A stretch of DNA of 64,000 nt from NCBI GenBank assembly GCA_029718625.1, contig CM056387.1, positions 34,374,706-34,438,705 of the forward strand, in the 5' to 3' direction. This DNA is from Synaphobranchus kaupii. Lineage: Eukaryota; Chordata; Actinopteri; Anguilliformes; Synaphobranchidae. The notes under the pieces are model-generated. The model was given only the letters and a program-made list of their open reading frames with translations, searched no databases and was not told where the DNA came from. The translations under genes were made by a program, and so were the position numbers. Of this stretch, positions 1 to 11,260 are shown piece after piece. Position 1 is the stretch's first letter. Each line of letters begins with the position of its first letter.

Positions 1-2615
1 TCTCAAAGAGCCAGACGCTTCGAGGGGCCGGCCAGCTGTCCTTAAAGCTGACCTTGGCCCAGACGCTGGAGTGACCGTCGATGATGTCCCGGAGTCTCGA
101 ATGTACCTGGGGAAAAAAACAACAACAAAAAAACAGGAGGAGAGGGGTAGAGCTTTAACAGAGGCATCTGTAAGCATTACACCTGCACGCCATCTTAGTC
201 TTATAGTTGCAAATACCTTTAACCCCACAAACGCCAAACTACCTCCTCTTCATTTGTCAAACCTGCTGTGTCCTCACTTCATTTTTGGTAATGCAGCAGG
301 TATTTCACAAAGAGGTACTAGTTTGATAGGGACTGTGTGTGTGTGTGTTTGTGTAAACCAGGCAGAATGAGTAAACGATATAGTAATGAGTGTGTGGCCT
401 CACCCAGCTGTGAACACTACAGCCGCCAGTGACCGAAATGCCTTCTGTTTGGAAAACAATCAAAAGGCCCCTTTCTCTCTTAGACACTATGTCCTGGGGT
501 GTTTTGCCTTCTAAACACCAGAAAAGACTAATCTAATCTGTCCCCTCGACTTCTTCTACGCTTGTTTGCTCCGGACAACAGGCAGCCTGTATTCCTGTCC
601 ATAGCGCAGCAGCTCCGGGCTAGACTCCCCATCTAGACATATTTCAGAGCACAAGATCGACCCCGCCCCCACCCCTATTTAGAAATACTAATTAAATTGA
701 TTTATTTCGCCATACTGTAGCTGTTAGCGAAGTTTCACATTGAGGTGCAGAAACTGTAGGACTCAGACAGTGCCGAGGTGCATATGCACGCGCGCGCGTG
801 TGTGTGTGTGTGTGACTGCGTGAATGTGTGTGTGTGTCGGAGTACACTCACAGCTCTGATGGACAGCAAATCCTCAGCAGAGACACACTGGAGCACACAC
901 AGGAGAACTTCATCAGGGAGCGACAGCAGAGTCAGGGAGGGGAGACGCTTTCTTACTCGCCTCTTTGCCGGCACCGAGAAGCACTTTGAACAACGGCAAT
1001 GCACCACTGGGGGGGGGGGGGGTAAAAAAGACAGAAAGAGTTAATCATCCTCACACCCAGTTAATTAATTATCCTCACACAAGTTCATTACATTTTAAGG
1101 TACGATAAGCTATGCTTATGGAACATCAGTGGGGAGGGAAACCAAATTGACAAATGTCCCCCATCAGCTCCCCAGATAGGGCCCCTGAAATAGCTTGGTT
1201 ACATCTGAATGTTATACCAAATACAGAGGTGCACAATGGCCCACTGCCCCACCCAGGATTTGAAGATGCAGTCTTCTGGTTCTGGTGTAACGTAAACTCT
1301 CAAACTGGCCGACACCCCTTCCCTACAAAGCCAACAACACGTAACGTTACATCCATGCTTCTCAGTGGCTACCTAGCATAAGTTACATAACGCTAGATGG
1401 GTATTTTTCAAAAATCAACTCCAAAATAGATAACCATTTCGGTCTCTTAAGCTAAGGGTCTAAATTAATATCCTCGAATAAATCCTTTGAGCAATGCATG
1501 CCATTCTTTCCAGCCTAACGTTATGCGTTCTTGTCTAGAGTCAGTTAACGTTAGGTTACCATTTTTACCAGCTAACGTTAAGTTCTCACTAAATATTTTC
1601 ACCAACACAGTGGACAAAATATGGACAAAAATCTGTTAATTTAGTAAACTAGCCTTAGGTAATATGACCAGCTAACGTTAGGCAACAAGACAGATATAAT
1701 ATATTTGTATTTCAATTAAGTTCGTACAAGTTTTCAGTCGATGTGTTCATATTCTCCCCGAGCACCACACCAGACTAAGCGCCTAATTTTCCCTCCGACC
1801 CAGCAAGCTAAATTAGCAAGCGTTGAACTATCAATAAAGTCTGTTTCCATTAGCTATAACGAAGCCAACTTAACAAATTGACATTTAATCTAAATCACAA
1901 GGCATATGTAATTACCCTTAGCGAAAATTAAAGTAATAATTTATTTCATAACTGCTGTTAGGTGCAGAAACCCAGCGAATGCTAGCCAGTGTTGCCATGT
2001 CCGCAGTTTTACAGCTAAATTGGCAGACTTTCAAAGTGCAGTCACGGGTAAAAATTAAAAGTCTTAAAGCAGCACTTATTTTAAAAAGTAAAAATGTGAT
2101 GATTTCTATTTAAAATACGTTGGTTTCGGTTAAAAATATATTTTGGGTTAGTTTTGATTCGCCATTTAGCTGGAAAGTCTTGCAAGATCTGGCAACCATG
2201 GTGCTAGCTCGCCTTGCTTGACCTCCCTGTGTAACGTTAGCTGATAGATGCCCAACTGTTGACTAGCTACTAGCATCCCTAGCTATATTGAGTTATGGGT
2301 AATTGTATAGGTTAGCTTCCAATATGAGAGGAATATGCATAGCCTGCTAAAACCCTTGCTAACTTAGTAAGCGATCAACTCCGTAGACAGAACCAACTTG
2401 AATAAGTTACACTGCTAATGCTAGCTAGTCATCCAGCCGAAAGATAACCAATCAAAATGTGCAGCTAGTAACTCATTTATGCAGCCTTTTCATCGCTAAA
2501 AATAAACATGATCAAAGGACCAACTTTAACTGAACTCAAATTTAACAACTAACATTTTTTGAACAATCACACAACGTACATTTAACTTAGGACTTAACTT
2601 ACCTCCCGCTTTCAT
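1..2615 (-). CDS. ccnf: Cyclin F, N-terminal part (gene runs off the left edge)
   Basis: Cyclin F is the F-box substrate receptor of an SCF ubiquitin ligase that acts in G2 and at centrosomes. Three minus-strand coding exons are visible. Exon 1 is 2615..2603 (ATG AAA GCG GGA G, then GTAAGT). Exon 2 is 1006..852. Exon 3 is 106..1 and is cut by the window edge. The phases join cleanly. Exon 2 encodes the Cys/basic lead-in (VVHCRCSKC, then KRRVRKR) and the first half of the F-box (LSLPDEVLLCVLQ, then AEDLLSIRA). Exon 3 completes the F-box with VHSRLRDIIDGHSSVWA. This matches the start of human cyclin F as remembered, including the HCRC motif. The exon 2 acceptor follows a run of 16-17 C on the sense strand. 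The cyclin boxes and PEST tail lie outside the window. The start is chosen because its 13-base exon supplies the phase that exon 2 needs; the human N-terminus is slightly longer. The identity is considered secure, the first exon a little less so. Confidence 0.9.
1007..2602 (-). other. Intron 1 of ccnf, AT-rich with repeated TAACGTTA
   Basis: This 1.6-kb intron contains no coding signal. It is AT-rich and holds six copies of the 8-base palindrome TAACGTTA (1342, 1516, 1546, 1573, 1673 and 2232), plus several GCTAGC/CTAGCTAG strings. Intron 2 (107..851) is also non-coding and contains a short TG/CG run at 786-836. Confidence 0.7.
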
Positions 2616-3160
2616 TTCAAGTTTTAGCCGAAGGAATTTAGCAAAGTAACGATACTGTACATACAAAAACAGCTAGCCAACACTATGGTTGTGATCTAAC
2701 AAAACTAAAACAGTATAGATTGTGCTAATTAACAGTTTAGGAACTTTGGTTAGCAATGCAATTACTAATTTAGCTGGGCAGGTAAGTTAAGCTAACTTGT
2801 CAATGAGACGGGTGAAACCAATTTAGCTAGCTAACCTTGCTAAAGTTTTGCAAGTGCATGCCTCCAACTCGAGTTTTTTAAGTTCCTCCCCTAATTTGGC
2901 TTAGCACCGCCCGCGCACTCCGTTTAAATATCAACTTCAACTCTCCATTGGTCGACGCAGTGGCACGCCCAACAAGCTAGGAAAGACGGTCTGATTCGTC
3001 TAGAAAAAATATCACTCTCTGATTGGCTCTTGTTCGCAGTAATGGAAAAAAAAACACCTGATTGGATAAAATAATGCGATTTCGAATTACGCGTTTCCAA
3101 ATTTATACCACGGTATTGGTCGCGGAGTGCGGAAACATCTAACATCCAATCGGTGGTGTT
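2616..3160 (-). promoter_or_regulatory. Putative ccnf promoter with five CCAAT boxes
   Basis: The sequence just upstream of the first ccnf exon carries ATTGG (CCAAT on the gene strand) at 2947, 3022, 3061 and 3115, and CCAAT in plus orientation at 3146. They are spaced 31-75 bp apart. A CHR-like TTTAAA lies at 2923, nearer the gene, and a GC-rich patch (CCGCCCGCGC) lies at about 2907. Arrays of CCAAT (NF-Y) boxes followed by a CHR near the start site are the established layout of G2/M-regulated promoters, which suits cyclin F. The motifs are seen directly; their use is inferred. The transcription start is not known. Confidence 0.55.
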
Positions 3161-4250
3161 ACGATCTGGGATATGTAGTGAACTACGAGACTGTTCTTTA
3201 AATGCACGATATTTAAAGAGACAAGGATCACATTCTAATGTAAATTCAAGATGCTTTGTCTTATCAAGTGTTAATTTCCACCAAACGTACAATCTGTAAC
3301 TAAGTAGTTGGAATGTTATGTATGTGAAGTTAATGTTAGCTTAGTCTCCGAAATTGCTTGAATTTGTTACTGAAGAGGCCAGAGTTCACCAGAGCAGTTT
3401 GATTGAATCAGTCTTGGCCAAGAACATTTAATGTGTGGCCAATAGGCCGATTATAAAGTGTGAAGTAGTACTGGAGTCAATTTAGTTTTTTGAATAGTTA
3501 ATCACTATTAAATATGATTGTATCAATCTTACCTTAATCATTGATCACTTCCCCTTCAATATTATTTAATTAATCACGTTACATGTTCATTGTAATCCAT
3601 GTGATTTGGATTTCCTTTATTTGTTTGTGAAATAATTTATTTGGAAGACACTGAAACAGCTGAACTTACAGTAAAACTCCAAACTTGGTACTAAAATAAA
3701 ATTACAGCAGTTAAAACATACAATACAATCAATTATTGTTTAAAAAAAACACACATACAATAAAAGTAAACTTAACATAGAGCAGGGGGTGCACAACTCC
3801 AGTCCTGGAGGGCTAGTCTGCATGCTGGTTTTTGTTCCAACCAATAACCTTAGTTTTAGTTTTCTTACAGCTCTATGAACTATGCTGGTTCGCTTCTGTA
3901 CTTGAGCACAATAACATTTTTATGATACACTTGCAGTATGTGGTTTTAGCCGGTGCTTATATAAATGGGTGAACTTGTTTTGACCTGTCCCGCATCACGT
4001 GATTTTGTGCAAAACTAGTGCAGAACACGCCCATTCGTTCATGGCCGGGAGGCCTCATGCTTGCAAAACGAGTCCAACCAATGTCAGATCAAGATATGAC
4101 TGAGATAATTAAATAATTAAGAGCAGAAGTTGGCACAAAATCCTGAAATGGATCTGTCCTTGTTGTTCACCCTTGACGTAGAGCCTACAAGTCGTCTGCT
4201 ACATTACCTTGGGCCCCAATTTGGGGTTATAATTTAAAAGACATTATTAT
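3161..4250. other. Intergenic, no gene seen; fragment of a dispersed repeat
   Basis: No exon-like frame is visible. A stretch at about 3785-3870 (CTCCAGTCCTGGAGGG and the bases after it) resembles a dispersed repeat common in fish genomes, probably a degraded DNA-transposon end. The rest is AT-rich unique sequence. Confidence 0.5.
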
Positions 4251-4254
4251 TTTT

Positions 4255-5375
4255 TAAGCCAGCAGCCACAACACCATGTACCCCGCTCCTGCTGCATGTC
4301 TGAAGCTAGGCAGGTGTGGGTTAGTTAGTACTTGGGTGGCACGCCTCACCTCCTGGGAAAACCAAATTGCTGTTGAAGTGGTGTTTGTGTGCCAGTAGGG
4401 GGTGATCTTCCCTCTGGTCAAATAAACCCCAATCCCCCAGTGTAGTAATGGGGACACTGCTGTAGGAGACGCAAGGTTTATTCCAATCGCTTATTTTATC
4501 CGTCCTCCTCTCCTTGGTCCTCACGTGCCCCAGAAGTCGATCAAGGTTCACCATCTTTAAGGACATTCCAAACCGCTAAATGCTCCTCGGAGGAGCGAGG
4601 AGTGGGGAACGAGGAGGCTCCTGGAGGGTGCTTCAGTGAGGAAACACAAGTGTAGCCTTCGCGGAAGCCTTCTCTCGGAACGTGTGACGTGTATAGAATT
4701 TTCCACCACTCGCCACATCTGCCACGTTGCAGGCACACCACAACACAAATGCAATTTTACCGTTCCTTTCCATTTACTATAAAGCGCTAATCCATAATGA
4801 CACTCATTCTATATAACTAACAAAAGCTATGTTTATTTTATTCATGAAAAAAAAGCTAATAAGCTAATAAGCATTAAAGTTAAGCACGTAAGCATAATAT
4901 GACGCTGACTCTTGATTGAGCAAGGACACTGCATTTGCCTAATGCAGGTTGCCTCGATTCCTCCATCCTCATATCTGATCCTTGCATCCTTTTCTCGCGT
5001 CCTCCATTGGGCGGAGCTAAGGAGCGAGGAAAGGACGCGAGGATAGGATGCAAGGAGTGAAAATAAGCGATTGGAATGAACCCGCAGTCTTTCAGTTGGG
5101 GCGTTAAACCGAGGTCCTGATTCACTGTGGTCATTAAAGATCCCACATCACTTATCGCAAACATTAACGGGTTCCCCGGTATCCTGGTTAAATTCCCAAC
5201 CTGGCTCTCTCAACCAGCCAGGCTCTCTGCTGCAAAATGGCTACCGTGCATCACCCAGGTGGGTGCTACACATTGGTGGTAGTTGAGGTAGAGTTTCTCC
5301 CTTGTCACTGTGTGAAGTGCTTTGTGTGTGTGAAAAGCATTATATAAATGAAAGCCATTATTATTCAAATCAAAT
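4255..5375 (+). mobile_element. 5S-rRNA-derived SINE (SINE3-like), split by a nested MITE
   Basis: The head at 4255-4385 is recognisably derived from 5S rRNA. It has the internal control region strings GAAGCTAGGCAGGTGTGGG and TTAGTACTTGGGTGG, followed by the CCTCCTGGGAAAACC segment. The body continues to 4474, is interrupted by a 608-bp TIR element, and resumes at 5083 (CGCAGTCTTTCAG, then the GTTAAACCGAGGTC segment). The tail ends near 5375 with a TATATAAATGAA-type 3' end. The uninterrupted copy at 6992-7486 (minus strand) shows the same order without the insert, which is how the two halves were joined. Such 5S-headed SINEs are known from zebrafish and other teleosts. It is not a functional 5S gene. 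Confidence 0.8.
4475..5082 (-). mobile_element. MITE with terminal inverted repeats, copy 1 (nested in 5S-SINE)
   Basis: This 608-bp element has inverted ends: GGTTTATTCCAATCGCTTAT at the left and the complement of GGTTCATTCCAATCGCTTAT at the right. It has no transposase frame. A second copy in opposite orientation lies at 26845-27400. CGCA occurs at 4470 and at 5083 and may be a 4-bp target duplication, although the left copy is separated from the element by one A. The superfamily is not assigned. Confidence 0.75.
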
Positions 5376-6991
5376 AAAATGTATTTATATAGCGCATTTC
5401 ACAACCAGATGTCACAATACGCTTCACAAAAAAACCTAGCCGAAACCCCCACAAGAGCAAGCCAAAGGCAACAGTGGCAAGAAAAACTCCCTGGTGTAAA
5501 TAGTTGTCTTATTATTATGGCTAACTCATGTCACCAAGTATCATAGTATCATGGGTCTAAACTGGCAGCTCATTTTATGATCTAAAGCTGAAAATCTGTG
5601 TTTCCTCTACATGATATCAGACAGAGAAGAAGACCAGCATTATCTTGTGCCATTAAAAACTCATAAAGACAAAAATGAACAAGGAGACACATTTCACTAT
5701 ACTAAAAATCCCCTAAGAGTGGATTGTTCAGTTTCTATACAGCAGTCATAGCACAGGTCCATATTTTGGGAACACAGTTGGAAGTCCAAACAAGTATGTT
5801 TTAATACTTTTTCTGTTACACTTGTAAAATAGGAAAAAACAAGTAAAACTGTAATGCGACGGTCTTCAAGTTGTATCTGATCAATTATTTTAATTATTTT
5901 ACATTTTGTGAAGTTCCACAGGCAATTATTAAGTTTTCACATTCATTTCAGATGGTACATGGAATCAGTTCAACAGCAAATCTGTTGCTTCTCCTCTCTC
6001 CACCCAGCTTGTTCCCTGGGAAAGTAGCAGCCATATGTTGCCTTGTTAGAGAACTTGGTGGCTTTCAGCAATGTGGTGGCAATCTGGAAGGACAGGACAC
6101 CACATTGGTGGCAGAAGTATAGTAACAGTCTGTGAGGCCATGTGAGAAGGAGCCGTTAGGAGGAGCTGTCGCTGACAGCAGGAGAAAGTCTGCTTCACTG
6201 ATGACCTTTCAGCAACTCCGCTGTATCTGGTGAACTGAAGGCCTTTCAACAGAAAATAGATACTTGCTTTTTATTTTTTAGTAAAATTGTTTTACGTTTT
6301 ACGTAAATTTGGTAATACTTTTTATGGATAAAACTTATCCAGACCAACCGTATGTCGCCGTAAGTCAGATCCTGCTGGTTTCCCACAACCCCAGGCAAGT
6401 GAAGTGAGAGTAGTTGTGTTAATCCTATGTTTAGAGTACCGCCATGGCCAGAGTCCTTGATCGTTCGCAGATCTGTTTACAAAACAGACTTGTGCCCAAT
6501 TTATTCATTCTTGTGACAAAGGATTACTCATCACGGGTGTGTTATTGCATGTCCATTACACTCTCATTCATTGCTACTTGGAATGTTGCTGATTTATGAA
6601 CTTAGGCCTTTTTCTTTGCGCACCAATTGTAAGTCGCTCTGGAGAAAAAGAGCATCAGCTAAATGCCTAAAAAGTCAATGTAAATGTAGCCCCAATGTTG
6701 TACAAATTATTATCTAATTAGTGTGTTTTCTTCCCCTTTGTAATGGCCAATCATGCTCATGGTACAACACTCATCATGACCTGTTGTCAATTGATGATGA
6801 TGTCGGCCACTGCTTGTTCTCACACCGCGGTTTGCGAGCACGAGTCGGAGGAAGACACTTTGTGTGCATCTTAACAGGTCAATTTACGGGCGCCGAATCG
6901 ACCATAAACCGGAGTGCGATGAGACTCTACGCTTCCCGGCCGACTGATACCCTCCCATCCCTGGGTGACCTTTGAGCCAATTGCAATAATA
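5376..6991. other. Intergenic, no gene seen; dispersed repeat tails
   Basis: No coding exon is visible. A short dispersed repeat lies at about 5380-5500 (TTTATATAGCGCATTTCACA through AAAACTCCCTGG), of a type abundant in teleosts. At 6608-6690 there is a SINE tail (AAGTCGCTCTGGA and GCTAAATGCC). The remainder is unique AT-rich sequence. Confidence 0.5.
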
Positions 6992-7486
6992 CCTTGCATT
7001 TATATAGCGCCTTTCTTGATACTCAAATCGCTTACAGTGATGAGGGGGAAACTCACCTCTACCACCACCAATGTGTAGCACCCACCTGGGCAGCCATTTT
7101 GCGCCAGAATGCTCACCACACATCAGCTGAGGTGGAGAGGGAGAGAATGATTATTAGCCAATTAAACTGGGGGATGATTAGCTGGCAGATTGAAAGAGCC
7201 AGGTTGGGAATTTAGCCAGGACACCGGGGAAACCCCTACTCTTTGCAATGAGTGTCATGAGACCTCGGTTTAACGTCTCACCCGAAAGACGGCATCTCCT
7301 ACAGCCACAGGCATTGGGATTTATTTGACCAGAAGGAAGATTACCCCCTACTGGTCCACCAACACCACTTCCTGCAGCAACTTAGTTTTCCCAAGAGGTC
7401 TCCCATCCAAGTACTAACCAAGCCCACACCTGCTTAGCTTCAGCAATTCAGCAGGAGCAGATTGCATGGTGGTATGGCTGCTGGCT
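6992..7486 (-). mobile_element. 5S-rRNA-derived SINE, full-length copy
   Basis: Read on the minus strand from 7486, the head contains CCATACCACCATGC, GAAGCTAAGCAGGTGTGGG, TTGGTTAGTACTTGGATGGG and AGACCTCTTGGG. These are close matches to the 3' half of vertebrate 5S rRNA, including its A-box and C-box control elements. The body and the tail (GCGCTATATAAATGCAAGG) follow. This copy is uninterrupted and serves as the reference for the nested copy at 4255-5375. Confidence 0.85.
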
Positions 7487-7629
7487 ATAATTGTGCATCG
7501 CCCTGCAGGGCTGGCGGGCACAGTTAGTACTGGCGTGGTCCGGATTGAACACCAGACCATGCAGCCCACCCACGAATTAGAACACACTGCTACCCAACAG
7601 CTCATCATCAGAATTATCACCAACAATCC

Positions 7630-7775
7630 ATCCATTATCTAACCCGTTTATTCCTGGACAGGGTCCCGGGGGGGGGGGGGTTAGAGGCTATCCCAGCATG
7701 CATTGGGCGAGAGGCAGGAATACACCCAGGACAGGTCACTAATCCATCACAGGGCACACACACACCATTCACTCA
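7630..7775 (+). repeat. Dispersed fish repeat (CCATCCATTATCT type)
   Basis: The block starts CCATCCATTATCTAACCCG, includes TATCCCAGCATGCATTGGGC, and ends in the ATCCATCACAGGGCACACAC stretch. This block is widespread in teleost genomes. The block at 22375-22556 is usually the continuation of the same repeat. A 12-base G run interrupts it at about 7669-7680. Confidence 0.65.
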
Positions 7776-8629
7776 CACGCTACCATTATCACCAGACATA
7801 CTGTTCCATTCTCTGTACTCTGTATAGGAAGGAAGCTCATTCAAACATTTGGATGGCAACCTTGTCATTTATTTGCAAATACATAAATGTAGGATTGGGG
7901 TAAAAACATGAAAATAGCTTGAGGGAAGTTGCTCAAGCATTGTGAACCATCTATGTTATGGTTTTGTGCATGGACCTTCTCATTGTATTCATAATCTATC
8001 AGACAATCCACGCCACACAATACGGTCCTGTTTGTTTTGCCCAGAGCTGCGTTATCAGAGGTTTGTGTCACCATTCGTCCGTGACTTCATCGCCAAGCCT
8101 TGCGTCAGTCTAAGAATTATGGGACAATTTTGACAGTGTTCATTCAGAGAACTTGACGCTCAGACAGGATGCTTATCAATTCCCCCTCACAGAGCAAGAG
8201 AGGAGACGGCAGAAACTGAATGCAAAAGTGACTAATGCCAACAATAAAAAGAATGGCTAACATATGATGATTACTGAAGTCAGTTTGTGATTCCTTAAGC
8301 CCCATTCATCCTGATTACGTCACTTTCGCTCCCCAAATTACAGTTTTAAGAACCACCAGCTTATTGCAGTCGTGCTGTAATTTAATTTTGTGGAAGAATC
8401 ATATGAAGAGGACAGAATTAACCTTTGCAGATGCATTCTGATTGTAGAAGCAGAGAAAAGGGATGTGTGCGCGCAGCTAAATCCTCAGTATTACACAGAG
8501 GTATTAAAAATTGCCTTCAAATTCAGGAGATGTTTTAATATTACATTACATGATTTTAGACCTTTTAAACCATAGCCGCGCCAAGTGCTATTCCTCACTT
8601 CCCACTCAAACATGCCAAATGCCACCTGA

Positions 8630-8937
8630 TCTGCGTTCAAATTTAGCGAACACAGCTGAACGTGCGTGGCAAACATCTTTTCTTTGAACGGTTAAATTTG
8701 AACGGCTTTTTAAGAATGTTCCAAATTGTTTGCATTGCCGGTATCTTTAATTGAAATCTCCATGGGAACACATTTCCCTCAGTCCAGCGTCCATTTTTGT
8801 TCGCCGCAAACTACCTTTTCAGACCGTTCGCTTATGTTTGCAAACGTTTGCGGCGAACACAAAGCTAACGGAAAAAGTTTGAAATAGTTTGCAAACGTTC
8901 GCAAACATTCGTCTTGTTCGCTGAATTTGAACGCACC
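8630..8937. mobile_element. Short TIR element (MITE), hAT-like in appearance
   Basis: The left end TGCGTTCAAATTTAGCGAAC (8633) and the right end GTTCGCTGAATTTGAACGCA (8916-8935) form inverted repeats with one or two mismatches. The interior repeats GTTTGCAAACGTT and similar strings and has no coding frame. No clean target duplication could be read. It is probably a non-autonomous DNA transposon. Confidence 0.6.
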
Positions 8938-9225
8938 TCTGATGAAGTGCTTATATCCGCTGCCTTCCATTAGAATACGTGCACGTGGACTTCCTTTTGC
9001 CTCAACACACATCGTACCAAACACACCAGTTCACCTCAGGAAAAGGAAAAGGAGAAATATTCCTTGCACACTCACAATCACACACATGTGAAATGTTATT
9101 ATGTACCAAGCACATCTCGCTGGATATCAATTGACACCTAATCAAATCGTCATTTACTGGGAAATGTCAGGCGTGTTGAGTGATTCGGGACATCTGCTTT
9201 AATGCGGTCTCCGTTTGCTCTGATT

Positions 9226-9558
9226 ACATTACATTACAGGCATTTAGCAGACGCTCTTATCCTGAGCGACGTACACAACTTTTTTTTCTTCTTTTTTTAA
9301 ATCATGTTTTACATAGCCTATTATCCATTTATACAGCTGTATATATACTGAAATGTGAAGGAATTTTCTATTTTACAATGTGTGTGTATTAACATAGAGA
9401 CAATCACACTGTAATTATTAAGCTTTTATTATAGTTTTGATTATACGACAGAAGCAATTCAGTACCAAGGGTACAACGGCAGTGTCCTACCTGGAAATCG
9501 AACCTGCAACCTTTCGGTTACAAGGCCAGTTCCTTAACCATTATACGACACTGCCGCC
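9226..9558 (-). mobile_element. tRNA-derived SINE
   Basis: The minus strand reads GGCAGTGTCGTATAATGGTT, then AAGGAACTGG, then GCAGGTTCGATTTCC. This corresponds to tRNA A-box and B-box regions. The plus-strand left end carries the TTACATTACAGGCATTTAGC and AGACGCTCTTATCC tail common to fish SINEs. Related pieces occur at 11950-12150, 45434-45490, 56108-56302 and 56952-57140. A hAT-MITE fragment follows at about 9600-9720 and resembles the right half of the element at 35277-35630. Confidence 0.75.
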
Positions 9559-10524
9559 CTAATAATAACTGATTACTGTTCAGTACAGGCAAATTACACG
9601 GTGGAAAGTCCAGGGGTAAGAAAGTAAAAGTCCTGCCACATACATCTTCCATCCATGGACTCAGCCAGCTGATTTCACTAATTACTTCTACCTCCTGGCT
9701 GAATAATAACTGTGCTAGTTAGCAAATCTAGGTGATTGGAACAAAATAGGCCTACTTGGGAGGATTTTTGCTTTATTTTTCTTTACCTGGTTTGTCCATT
9801 TCTATGGTAACACCTCTATGTTGCTTGGGTACGCTTTGATTTGCACTCAGCCATGCCCATGATCATTTACCTTGGTAACGTTTATTTAATAAAAAAAATG
9901 TTTTAACTCAAAAGCACATGCAAAGTGAGACAGGAATATATTTGCAGTGGTTGCCATGCACACATTTCCGGGCCAATGTAATTAGGCTTGCCCTCAGAAA
10001 ATTACATTTACGCGCAATTCTGTGCTTTCTTTTGACAGACCCTTTTTGTTTTCAGCACAGGTGTCCTAGTTAATCGAGCTTGATATAAAATTGAATTTAA
10101 ACGGGAGAAGATAGGCAGCGGTTGTTCCAAGCGCGATGAAAGGGTCTGATTCAGTAATTACTGCACTGACACCCGGAGTCATTTGGAGCGCAGAGAAATC
10201 ACTCGTCAGAAAATTCTGCACTACTCACAGTTGTTGTTTTTTTTATTTCATAAGGTGGTGTCACAGCTTTCATTGATCCGAACTCTTGGGGAGCCCTTCA
10301 AATAAGACAGGGCCTGGGACCCCCAGCGCTTTCACGCACAGCATGGAGGCTAATCACAGGCAGAGCTAGAACAGCACAAGAAAAAAAGTTACTGAATAAT
10401 TGCCCCCCTTTCCATCTTTCATTTTGGCGTGCTTAGCAGGACAATGATTATACGGTAATCAACAATGAGCAATGAGACTGTTTCTTACTGATGGTCTCTC
10501 TTTACTCGACAGTATATGGTCATT

Positions 10525-11260
10525 GGCCATGACCGAATATGACCGAATACGAATGAATCCCCGGATGAAACCCCTATTTCCAGGTTTTCGTTGAGGGATT
10601 CAGGAGCACACTCATCCACAGAACTGTGCACCCATCCGACAATTTCAGAAAGTAAGCCGGCAGTAAAAACTACAACTTGTAGTACAAGAGCAGGACATAG
10701 TACGAACTACTCTCTTTTTATTTTTGTTAAATCTATCTTCATTCATAATCTACACTTTGTAACCATTGTCATATGTAAACTGATTGATATTGTGAGAGGA
10801 GAGGGCACATAGTCTGAGTGGACAGGGGCAGGGAACAGGGATCATATTCGGTCACAGCCATACTAAACAGGGGTCTGAGTGGACAGTGGGCAGGGAACAG
10901 TGATCATATTCAGTCATGGCCATATGCTGTGTCCGAATACAACCCCTGTTCCCTGTCCACTGTCCCCTGTCCACCCAGACCCCTATGTGCCCTGCAGTGT
11001 GCGAAAAAAAAACCCCGCCGGGTTACTTACTGAAATTGTCGGACGAGTGCACAGTTCTGCAGATGAGTGCGCTCCTGAATTCCCTCAACAAAACCCCGGA
11101 AATAAGGAGTTCATCCTGGTATTTTAAGTGCCCCCATTTGTGAGAAAAAGTCTCCCACTCAAAAGCTTTTTGACAAAGTGGACTAAAATATGCGACTCCA
11201 AAGGGGGTTAAGGGATCGTATTCGGTCACGTCCCCAGTGTTGCTCATGTAATGACGAAGG
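10525..11260. repeat. Large imperfect palindrome (foldback repeat)
   Basis: Two nested pairs of inverted arms share a centre near 10920. The outer arms are 10569-10660 and 11017-11110, about 90 bp each and roughly 85 percent identical by eye. The inner arms are 10804-10856 and 10928-10993 (GAGTGGACAGGGG against its complement). The ends carry GACCGAATACGA and its complement. Inside, a unit of about 61 bp (CTGAGTGGACAG through ATCATATTC) is duplicated in tandem (10812 and 10873). There is no coding frame. It is probably a foldback-type transposon remnant. Confidence 0.7.

Noticed and set aside
7385..7486. 5S rRNA gene on the minus strand
   Set aside because: It matches 5S rRNA only in part, is joined to a SINE body and tail, and a second diverged copy exists, so it is a SINE head and not an rRNA gene.
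9489..9558. tRNA gene on the minus strand
   Set aside because: The A-box and B-box are recognisable, but no complete cloverleaf could be drawn and it is attached to a repeated SINE tail.
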